A stretch of 64,000 nucleotides of DNA. Origin: Bagarius yarrelli. Taxonomy: Eukaryota > Chordata > Actinopteri > Siluriformes > Sisoridae. The stretch covers positions 3,025,501-3,089,500 of the forward strand of contig VCAZ01000049.1 of the NCBI GenBank assembly GCA_005784505.1, written 5' to 3'. Both the position numbers and the translations under genes were made by a program. The notes below the pieces were generated by a model. It did no database searches. It had not been told where the DNA came from and was given only the letters and a program-made list of their open reading frames with translations. Of this stretch, positions 1 through 9,700 are shown one piece after another (within the stretch, counting starts at the first letter, position 1; every line of letters starts with the position of its first letter).

Positions 1-79
1 ATAGATAGATAGATAGATAGATAGATATGGATAGATAGATAGATAGATAGAGATGGATAAATAGATAGATACTGTAGAT

Positions 80-110
<31 letters not shown>

Positions 111-217
111 TAGATAGATAGATAGATGGATGATGGATGGATGGATGGATGGATGGATGGATAGATAGATAGATAGATATGGATGGATAAATAGATAGAT
201 ACTGTAGATATATAAAT

Positions 218-288
<71 letters not shown>

Positions 289-291
289 CTG

Positions 292-337
<46 letters not shown>

Positions 338-340
338 CTG

Positions 341-434
<94 letters not shown>

Positions 435-437
435 CTG

Positions 438-494
<57 letters not shown>

Positions 495-512
495 GCTGTA
501 GGATGGATAGAC
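1..512. repeat. GATA tetranucleotide array with CTGTA interruptions
   Basis: Nearly the whole stretch is (GATA)n on the + strand, with GATG variants around 121-190. The array is broken about six times by the same short insert, ACTGTAGATA, near 71, 201, 288, 337, 434 and (as GCTGTAGG) 495. The blocks near 53-88 and 183-218 share the same string of variants (GGATAAATAG before ACTGTAG), which points to a duplication of about 130 bp inside the array. The left end is cut by the window, so the full length is unknown. Confidence 0.97.
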
Positions 513-1279
513 AGCTAGAAAACCCTTTACACATGCACACACTCACACACCCACACACACATCCATGTGTTGTTGTTGTTTTTTCCACTGCTGCTGTAAA
601 GGGCCTTAGTGAGCATAAAGAGCTTTTTTGAGCTGACCCACTTTCACTGCTTAGCCGAGTGCACGTGTGCTGCTTGGGAGATTCCCTGCAGATTCCCATC
701 GGAGAGCCTTCACAACCTTTTAACATACAACTAGAGTGACACGGTGACATTGTACCCCCGCCTTAGTCACCAGCCTAAGCAATTCCATATGTCACAAAAG
801 AACACCCAAAGCACCACACATCCATATTAATGAACCGCAACTATATACATAACCATACACAATAATTCTGCAGTTAGCCTCTCCTTTCAGCATGCTTCTC
901 TTTTTCCACCTGCAGTATGTGTGTTACTACTTCACTGTTAGTGGGCAAAATTGGTCTTAAATTCTCACTCAGCTCAATCAGAGAAGGCTTACGGTTATAA
1001 ATTAAACATAAATGCAAATGAGCTGCGCCATTGTTCCTATTTTTCCTATTCAAAAGTATCAGCATGTCTCTCTAGATTAATTCAGGGACATTGGAGTGTA
1101 TGTCGCTGGGGAGCAGGCTGCACCCCCGTTACACAGGTCTATTTTCAATCACACACAAAGAATCTAGAATTTTTTTTTTTTTTTATTAAAACAGCAACTC
1201 TTTATATGTTCCGTTCACGGCATCATCGGGGTTTTATATAGGTGTTCCTCTGACATGATAAAAAAGTGAAAAAAACGAT

Positions 1280-1560
1280 TTTTCAATGAAACTGACGAGC
1301 ACAGGGGTCACACCTCTTTCACTAAGACTGACAGAAACACGACTCCTTCGCTGGGACTGACCAATAGTAAAACACGCACCTCCTTTAATGCGACTGATAA
1401 ACACAGAAGCCACACCTCTTTTACTAAGACTAACAGGCACACGCCTCCTTTGCGTGACCCAACCAATAACCCAAACCTGCACCTCCTTTAATGTGACTGA
1501 TAAACACAGAGGCCACACCTCTTAACTCACAAACACAGAAACCAACTTCAGTGCGAATGA
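1280..1560. repeat. Minisatellite: ~102-bp unit made of three ~34-bp subunits
   Basis: The phrase ending in CACACCTCTT recurs with starts near 1294, 1396 and 1499, a period of about 102-103 bp, and the linking phrase CACCTCCTTTAATG-GACTGAT recurs at the same period. Inside each unit a degenerate core of roughly CCTCCTTT, then GACTGA, then ACAC recurs about every 34 bp, so the long unit looks like a trimer. A frame on the minus strand (1234-1518) stays open through it, which is a side effect of 102 being divisible by three. Confidence 0.8.
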
Positions 1561-2689
1561 CAGACAGATAAGTTAGAAAGAAGAAAATACTCCCCCCCCC
1601 CATCTTATTCCAGATTAACTCGCTATAAGGAGGCCTGTGGTGCAGTTAGTCCCAAAGGTGTCCAGTGGTGTTTCCACTTCAGTCATATCACACCATGTCA
1701 GAATGGAACTCAGGAGCTTTGTGCACCGGGGTATTGTCATGGTGGAAGGAATAATGTAATGATACAACATACAAGGACATTCTAGACTAAACTAAGTGCT
1801 TCCAAATTGGTGGCAACCGTCTGGAAATGAACCAAATATCTTTGTGAGGGTCAGGTGTCTACAAAATTTTGGCAACATGATGGAATTACTAAACCGACCA
1901 CATTCATCAGACTAAAATAAGATGGATGCACTGATCGGCTCTTTGCACCTCTAGGTGTCCCTCTCCGGCTTGAATTTTCATTTGACCACTTTGCTATTAG
2001 TGGACTTCTCTTGCTATAGACACTGATAACAACAACAACAACAGGTTGGTGGCAGGTGCATTCGATTTTTTTTTTTTTTTAAGTTACATGACTAAACACA
2101 TCGTTAAGCAAAACAGATGTGAGATGATATAAATCAGATAACATCCTAAGTGCATCACGTTTAGGTGATTTGCTTTAAACACCACCTTTCTGTAAAATAA
2201 TACAATAATCAATGAAAGGTGAAAAGCTAATAAGAAGCATCACACGTATGAATATAAAATAATAGGAAAAATACATCTGCTTTATTTAAAATAAATCCTG
2301 ATTGTACTTCATTTTTGGATTATTATTATTATCATCAATATAATGAAGTATTAACTTTATGCCTAATGCTGTTTTAACCCATATTTAGTGATCCAGAATA
2401 ATAACAACAACAACACCTATCTGAGACTGTGTGATTTGAGCCTCCACAGAGCTGCATATGCACTGAAGAACTCATACAAAACCAGACATGGACTTTCGCT
2501 GTTACACACATTTAACTCAAAACTAAACACATTAAACATACAATTTCACAATAGAACAAAATTAATGTATTTTCTACAAAGTTTTATTTGTAGTTTTAAC
2601 ATTTACAAAGTAAAATCTCACATACGAGACATAAAATCAGACACTTTGCATTATCTTTTAATTGAAATTCTAATAATAAATGTACTCAA

Positions 2690-2929
2690 CTTCTTCTCCT
2701 TTCGACTGTTCCCTTTTTAGGGGTCGCCACAGCTAATCATCTGTCTCCACCTAACCCTATTCTCTACATCCTCTTTACTCACACCCACTAACTTCATGTC
2801 CCTGTTTATAGCATCCATATACCTCCTCTTTGGTCTTCCTCTTTACCTTCTGCCTGGTAGCTTCATTTCTAACATCCTCCTACCAATATATTCACTATCC
2901 CTCCTCTGTACATGTCCAAATAAATGTGC
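2690..2929 (-). mobile_element. RTE-like LINE fragment, C-terminal end of the reverse transcriptase ORF
   Basis: On the minus strand this reads as the tail of a non-LTR retrotransposon polyprotein: FGHVQRRD, then EYIGRRMLEM, then RGRPKRRYMD, then RVRWRQMI, ending in CGDP and a stop. This tail is common in vertebrate RTE-type elements. One in-frame stop follows LPGRR, so the copy is dead, and it is 5' truncated to about 240 bp. Two related copies lie at 40249-40700 and 42830-42958. The clade name is from memory of the tail motif and could be wrong; LINE origin is much safer. Confidence 0.8.
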
Positions 2930-4546
2930 TTAACAAAGATAGCTAATAGATTTCATTGACTCATTTAAGTAAATGTGTAAATATTTGCTGAGGAAGTCTC
3001 TAGTCTACAGTTTTCCACCACTTGAGGATATCTAGAACTTTTAGATTATTTTTTACATCACTGGTTGCGTCCCCTTTTTTGTATTTAAGATTTTAAGATC
3101 ATAAAATAGATAAAAACGAAATGACTTAACTAGTATCCATTTACTGTTGTTGAGTAAAGAACATACTGTTAATGAACTAATCACCGACCTGTTAATAATT
3201 ATTATCCTATTAGTAGTGCCCTTGAATGATTTTGTTCCCTTAATTAGGACAAAACCGTCCACAATTAAAACTGAGAATTCTTTTAAAAACTATTATGAAT
3301 TCAGAAATTAGGCTGATGCTGATACTCATAAGTTGCTGTAAAATGTATTGTTCTACAACTGCACTTAATCATCTATTAGTAAAAGGAAACTTACCTACCA
3401 TCTCACTATCAGGTGTCCCCAAAATGTGATTGCCTTCCCTCTGGAACCCCTCAAGTCAGAGGTTTACCTATTGCTCACATAGTAGGGTTAAATAAATATA
3501 TAATTATTTTTATTACATTTTTTTACATTTCTTTAAAGTTTTATACAATCTTTAAAGTATTATACGCAATTCTTTTACATAGATTATAATTTAAAAATGT
3601 ATTTGGTACTTTATAAATAAAAATGTATTATATATGTAGGTTATAAGTGTTTTCTTTTATTCCTTTTGTCTAAAATAAGCAGTTTATGAACTGTCGCTTT
3701 TCTCTAACATCCTTACATTTTAATAATATATTTATTTGAATAATTATTTTTTAAATGTAGTCGTCATGTCTAAATACGATCAGATCAAAAATAAAATCTA
3801 TTCAGAAATGTTCAGATATTTCGAGTAATATTAATGATTAATGATGTCTGTGTAACCGATTGAATTAGCCTGTATGAAGTAAGTGACAGCTGTACGTTAT
3901 TCTTGTTATGACAGCTAGTCTGTTTATTATGACTTGCTCGCTTAAATCTACATATTTGAACCAATCTGTTTAATGAATCAAGAGAATCTTTCTTACTGGC
4001 ACTATAGCCTGATTATTTAGTCTGTGCACTCAGATGTATGGAAATCGTCCAAAAATGACCAGGAGGGAAAAGCTCATTTTAAAAAAATGATCAAATGATG
4101 TTACGGTGATTATTTAGCAAATACGTTGCACACTAAGTGGTGATGATTGTATAATATAGCCTGTTACAGATTGCCCATTAACACATGCCTTTTTACATGT
4201 CATTTTATTGGTGGTTAATCAGGAAGAAGAAAAGTGTGAAGGCAAATGGGATGCAACCCTAGCAGGATGAGACCTGTTACTCCAGGGATATTAGAACAGA
4301 ACAGAAGGCTGATGTGGTTTGAGACAGCCGTGAAAACATAAGGAGAGACAAATAAAGTCAAAAATAAAAAGGACAGGAATCTATCAGATTACCATTAGAC
4401 TAAGAGACTAACTTTTATTTGATTTTTCTGCATGTTTCTTGGTTTCTTCTTAACTCCCAAAACATAGGCAAATAAGCTATTGTAAGCTGTTGTGAATCTA
4501 TGTGTCTGGTGGTGGATGTGGTGGTAGGAGGTTGATTCTGAACACT

Positions 4547-4731
4547 TTTACATTTATCCATTTACCTTATCCAGAGCGATTTACAATTATCTTTTCTATA
4601 CAACTGAGCAGTTAGGGATTATGGGCTTTGCACAGGGGCCCGGCAGTAGTAGCTTGGTGGTGCTGGGAATCAAACCCCTGTCTTTCTGGTATCAATCTAA
4701 CACCTTAACCACTAAGCCACCACTTCCCCAT
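4547..4731 (-). mobile_element. tRNA-derived SINE, family A
   Basis: The minus strand shows a tRNA-like head (GTGGTGGCTTAGTGGTTAAG as the A-box region, GGGGTTTGATTCC as the B box), a GGGCCCCTGTGCAAAGCCC middle, and the GTAAATCGCTCTGGATAAGG tail. About eighteen related copies or fragments occur in the window in both orientations. The tail resembles that of fish DANA/mermaid-type SINEs, but the family name needs a library search. Confidence 0.85.
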
Positions 4732-5343
4732 GATGAAGAACCCAGTAAATGAATTAGGGGTGGACATCACGGTGGTGATAAATGGGTTTAGGCACTAGGC
4801 CTAGGCCTCAGCAACCCGGGTTCGATTTCAGTTTGGGTCCTTTCCGGGCCGTCGCTCTGTTCTCAATAATGAATCAACGGTTCTGCTATTACGACAATTG
4901 AAAGGACTCATGCACTTTTGCCCCCAGCCAGCCCCCCCCCCAAGCAATCTGTTTTATTAGTAGTAACAGTACTAGCAGTATTGTAATAGTATAGCGAAAG
5001 TGTTTATCAAAAAACGCACCCTGTAAGTCAGGGACATTTGTAAAATTGAGGCGAATAATAATATTCACTTTAACAGCAACAAACAATTTATAAATAAAGT
5101 GTGTACAAAACAAAATTTGCAAATAAATACATTTGTAATAAACTCTCCTGCATTCTTATTTTGCACAGGTAAAACCCAATCTATAAACTACAAATATTTC
5201 TTTGTGGCTGGGGGCGTTTGACAAAAGTAACTAAAATTAAAAAAAAAAAAAAACCTTTCGTTTTAATTTTATCAAAATAACAGCATAGAATTCAATCCGA
5301 GTTCAATCCACACGCTCTAAGATCCGGTGCCGGGTTTTAACGC

Positions 5344-5435
5344 ATGCGCGTGAAGGCGGAGAGGTGGATGAGAGCAGCGCGAGCTCCTGTCAAGCTGAGC
5401 CGCAGAGGTTTGTGCACAGGCGCTCGTGTTGCACT

Positions 5436-5497
<62 letters not shown>

Positions 5498-5562
5498 CGG
5501 AGAAAAAGTTTCGTTTAAAAGCTTTGGAGCCAGAAAAACTTTTAGCAATGAAGCCGCACTGA
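5344..5562 (+). other. Possible upstream ORF through the AG tract
   Basis: ATG at 5344 opens a 72-codon frame that turns the AG tract into an Arg-Glu dipeptide run before stopping at 5562. The start context is weak (C at -3). It matters only if transcription starts upstream of 5344. No family resemblance is seen, so I do not call it a gene. Confidence 0.25.
5439..5493 (+). repeat. Pure (AG)n microsatellite in the arid1b 5' region
   Basis: About 27 uninterrupted AG units lie roughly 200 bp before the arid1b ATG. The strand is all purine. It lies either in the core promoter or in the 5' UTR. Its length is likely to vary between individuals. Confidence 0.97.
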
Positions 5563-5658
5563 CAGCTGAGAAACCTCACCTTCTCGGATAAAACCCACGG
5601 AAACGGTATAGAATCGAATTGTTCGGTTGATTCGGTGTATAATTTTGGTCCAGTTTAC

Positions 5659-5691
5659 ATGATATTGGTGTTTTTCGGGATGTTGCAGTGA
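5659..5691 (+). other. 10-codon upstream ORF ending just before the arid1b start
   Basis: ATG at 5659 encodes MILVFFGMLQ and stops with TGA at 5689-5691. Two bases separate that stop from the main ATG at 5694. The frame is +1 relative to the arid1b frame. The start has a pyrimidine-rich, weak context. Such a frame could lower translation or allow reinitiation, but this is inferred from position only. Confidence 0.55.
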
Positions 5692-5693
5692 TC

Positions 5694-6767
5694 ATGGCCG
5701 CGCAAGTGGCATCAGTCCCGGCGGCATCTAATAACAAGAGCAAGACTTTATCCGGGGTTTTGGGACAAGATTTAAACTCCGGAAAACGTGGACTAGCAAA
5801 TAATACTAATAATAATAATACTAATAATAATACTAATAATGTGGATCGGCGTTGCGATGACCTAAGCCGAACTGGTGGAAGCGTGAGAACTTCGGTGTCC
5901 TCCTCATCCTCATCCTCTTCATCCTCATCCTCATCCACATCCTCAATGTCGTCTGGCTCTCCTGGTATAGAAACAGGTTTTGTGTCTAATCATAAAGTAA
6001 AGCGCGCTCTCGGTGAGCTCCAGTTCGACCAGTTTCAGCAGCGCGCCATACAGAATAACCACAGCGGGCAAGACGGGTCCGACATCCAGAGATTAGGGGG
6101 CAGGGAGACTTCTTCTACTGCTGCTGCTGGCGTAGGGGGCAATTCTGAACAACATATGTTGAGAAAAAGTGCCGAAGATCAGCCTTGCAGAACCGCGGAA
6201 CCCATGAGCAGCAGGTACGAGCAAAGCAACTTGGCACCGCATCTCCAAGCCTCCCATGCCCAGAGCGCAGGAGGAGGAGGAGGAGGTGGTGGAGGGAAAA
6301 CAGCGGACTTCAATCACTATTTTGGAACTTCAAGATCAGGACCTTGCTTCGATCAGCACGGTGCACAGCAGGGCTTTGGCACTTTGATGTATCCCGCCAC
6401 TTCGAATCATGTGGAAGCTTCTCCAAACTCCCACGAAGGGCATCAGAAGAGTCAATACGGCGCTTATCCCGGTTACGGGGCTGCTGGATACTCGAACCCG
6501 GTCTCCGCTCAGGCGAAATGCGCCCCGGTTGGATCGATAAACAGCGCCGGAGGGTTTGCGCGTTTTCCTGGACAAAATCAGCATCCTCCCGGTGCGACAC
6601 CCACCCTGAACCAGCTGCTCACTTCTCCAGGACCAATGATGCGATACTATGAATACAACAGCGGCAAAGATGCGAGCTCTCAATACGGATGTGGAGGATC
6701 AGGATGGCCGGGACAGAGAACGAATCCCGGCGCTGCCAGTAGCGCTCAAAGCGCCAACCGGAACCAG
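5694..6767 (+). CDS. arid1b: ARID1B (BAF250b), exon 1 coding part
   Basis: This encodes residues 1-358 of the BAF (SWI/SNF) subunit ARID1B, a nuclear protein that helps target the remodeller to chromatin. Landmarks shared with vertebrate ARID1B are IETGFVSNHKVK (92-103), RYEQ, DFNHYFG followed by GPCFDQHG (205-223), NSHEG with YPGYG, and the block GQNQHPPGATPTLNQLLTSP near 292-313, which includes an LXXLL motif (LNQLL, 305-309). Low-complexity tracts are Asn-rich 36-49, Ser 69-81 and Gly 193-201. The start is ATG 5694 (A at -3, G at +4), with a TAA in frame upstream at 5640. The donor is CAG|GTACAT, phase 0, weak at +5. The first residues, MAAQVA, look like ARID1A, but the later landmarks favour ARID1B. 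Confidence 0.92.
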
Positions 6768-9700
6768 GTACATTTTACTCTCTATACTGATATTTTTATT
6801 TTTTATTTATTTGTCATCTAGTAAGAAAATACAAGCTTTATTTAAAATTTTACAGATTGTTAACAGTTTTGTATATTTTAGCTATTTGTTTTTAAATCGT
6901 GTCAAAGGTCAATGATCCTAAATCAAATGAATGCTTATAATATAAACGCATCATTTCCTCAGCAAATACAGGAAAACATGCTTATAATATAAAAACCAAG
7001 CAGCACCATCAGAATTCCATTTTTATCTTTTTTTTAAAACCCTGGAATATGTCAAGACCTGTATTATGTCATATTTTATAAATTCTTATAAATAGTATTT
7101 AGTCTATGCAACACTATGTACAAAAATGGTTTTTATACATGTAAATAATTTTATGTGTTTTATATGTGACCGCATTAGAGAATATTAATATTATATCTGT
7201 CCACTTGACTTTTTCAGAACCAGAATAATGACAGCTAATGTATTTTTTTATTTCCTACTCTAAACCCCTGGTGTAAATCTCTTCCAGCATATTAAATTTA
7301 TTTAACATCAATTATTGTGTATTAAATATTTTTTTATACTTTATTTTTAAGTGTGCATAATGTTTAATAACCACCTCCCGGATGACATTGTTAAAAATGG
7401 CAGTCATTTTGTCATTGTAACTTTTATTCTACCGTATAAATATCAATTCTACAGTTTATTGTCTATGTAGCTATTCATTAGCCCTTGTGTGTTGAGTTAA
7501 TATTAAAAAATGGTACATTGTTTAGATGGCTTCTATTGTGAGTCAGTGTTTAGGATACGGTCATCTTGTTTGTGTTTACACAAGCAAATGAATTGCTAGA
7601 TAAAAACATACGACTGATGTTTTAACTGCATAAAAATTTTAAGCCAGTTAAATGATCACGTTTTAATTGCTGTATTAGTTCACAGTAAATGCTATTATAT
7701 ACCCTCTACTGGCATATAGTATATAGACCTGCATACTTTTCCACGTGTCTGATTTGCCCTCCAGGATTGAAGTGTGAATAATGGAGGTAAAGGCGGCATG
7801 GGCGCTCTGCCAACCCGCTGTTCACATCATATCTGGCATGTAAATGGCTCAATGTTTCCATACGGGTCACAGAGAAATCTAAAAACTGCTGAGCGCTCCC
7901 TGTTTCAGCAGAAAATGGCCGTGTCTTCTATTTCTGTGTATCGGTATCCCTCTGTCAGGAGGATAAATGGATTTTATTTGCTAATACACCACAGGTTAGT
8001 CATTTACCGTGTTAGGGTCTGATTAGTTTTAGTTATTATAAGGAAATGATGTAGGAATAGAGGAATCTATTCACCAATCACCTTTTGACCTGAATTTTAA
8101 ATGTTCTTAAATCTAATTAAGTTTTTAATAGAAATTTTAAACATGATAAATATTGTATAAAAACTTTGCTTGTTTCATTGATTACAGATTATTTGTATTA
8201 TTAGTTAATACAATGACTATATATAAACAGCATACTGTACATTTTTAATAAGAATTTGTTCTATTATTTAATACAATTTTGCTAACAACTAACTGAAACT
8301 CGATTATCTCAGTGACACGCCTGTAAATATACATGTGATTATTTTGCTCATGTTGGGATGCTTTATTTTCCATAGATGAAAGCTGTCACATTTGGCAAAC
8401 TGAAATTTTCTGGGCCACAGCACACCTCCAAAGGTGCCCTGGCATTTCTGAGTGTGTGTGTGTGTGTGTGTGTTTGTTTACATTGCAAGCTCTAGCAGTT
8501 TAGCTGATTAGGCGGTCTGAGTAAAATTTTAATTTGCTCCCTTGCCCGTGATAAGGGCCGGCAGTGTTTTTATCTTCCAGGATGAAACAGCAAATGCCGG
8601 AGCATAATTGGCATATGGGTTATCCCAGGAATGCTTATGTTTTTTTTTTTGTTTGTTCATTAAGATTTCAGCTACTTTCAATTTATTCTAGAAATAAAAT
8701 AAATAATTAAAAATTGAGCAAAACCACTAGCACAAGAAGTTCCTTCTTAGCACATATAAGGCTTTCATTAGCAATTATAATGTGTATTTACAGAGAAAAA
8801 GAGTAAGCATTTGCAGTAGAATGAATAAGTACTGAACATGAAGATGGTTAAGTTAAAATTAATAGCTGTTTGCTGTTCTTTTGGCACCAGTCTCAAAAAT
8901 TGGGTGCAGCCAACGGGCCTAACCAGCCATATAATAAGCTGTATGAAGTCCATATGTTCCTGGAGACAGTGATCAGGATCAGTGAAATCCTGTGGACTTG
9001 TTGCTCCTATTTCCTGCTAGGAGCTCTGTCAAAATAGCGTTTGTGAACATGGAGTGAAATTGGAACCCTGTGCGTTCTGCAGAAATCTGATTTTGGCTTG
9101 CCAATTTCAATTAGAGGCTTAGAGCTGCTTCAGAGGTACTAATTCTCAGTGCTGTTTGTTACAATTTTAGAACAAATACACCTCCCACTGTCAAAAGTAA
9201 ATCGAATAGGTGAGAAATAAAACATGACAGGGCTATGCCAGTGTAGAAATGACTGTCGCCACTCGAAATTCCATTTTTTTCTTTCTTTTAACAGCGGATG
9301 TTTTAACCCTTTTATATCAACGTGCCAACAATTGTGGATTTGTTTCATTTAGTAAAGAATGACAGCAAGATATAGAAATAATCATTGGTAATCACAGGAT
9401 TGGCCTGTTTATAATTTTTAGCTGCTTTTGGTAAAGAATTCCAATTTAAAGAAAAAGTAACAAGAAAGTTTCACATTTTGTTAGTTTATATTTACATTTA
9501 ATAATGTGGGATGTTATTTTTTGTCTCCTTACACTAAACTTTACCATATGGATCATTTAAAAAATAAATTTGGTAAATCAAAATATATTAAAATTCACTT
9601 AATATTAGTTTTAGCTGAGTGCTGGTTGATATGGTGATAAAATAATCTTATTATTTGTTTCAATTATTGTATAAATTTGGTATCAAAGCACATTTATTAT

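Larger units (their letters stand above)
513..5279. other. Upstream intergenic region, no gene seen
   Basis: This is the 5' flank of arid1b. It is AT-rich and no open frame here resembles a known protein; the longest frames are short, often lack an ATG, and are of low complexity. It contains a 34/102-bp tandem repeat, a LINE fragment and a SINE, each listed separately. The stretches 1600-2690 and 2930-4540 hold nothing I can name beyond short homopolymers. Confidence 0.7.
5280..5693 (+). promoter_or_regulatory. arid1b: Candidate arid1b promoter and 5' leader
   Basis: G+C and CpG content rise sharply here and stay high through exon 1, as in a CpG-island promoter. The palindrome CGCATGCGCG at 5341-5350 resembles the core of an NRF1 site. 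I see no clear TATA box. The stretch includes a pure AG tract (5439-5493) and short upstream reading frames. An in-frame TAA at 5640-5642 with no later in-frame ATG fixes the main start at 5694. The transcription start site cannot be placed by eye. Confidence 0.5.

Noticed and set aside
1..512. CRISPR-like array
   Set aside because: Short regular units with no unique spacers; this is a GATA microsatellite in a eukaryotic genome.
5688..5693. GTG at 5688 as the arid1b start
   Set aside because: A vertebrate nuclear gene should start at ATG; ATG 5694 has a good context and gives the expected MAAQVA start.
6093..6683. Other-frame ORFs inside arid1b exon 1
   Set aside because: They are shadows of the GC-rich exon; only the arid1b frame has conserved motifs and matching splice phase.
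5694..6767. Assignment to ARID1A instead of ARID1B
   Set aside because: Only the first six residues favour ARID1A; ETGF-NHK-K, GPCFDQHG, VMKR-Q-YGM and GGYC favour ARID1B.
6768..6821. Coding extension past exon 1
   Set aside because: The extra residues lie beyond a CAG|GT donor, are AT-rich, and have no match to ARID1B; exon 2 continues the protein in phase.
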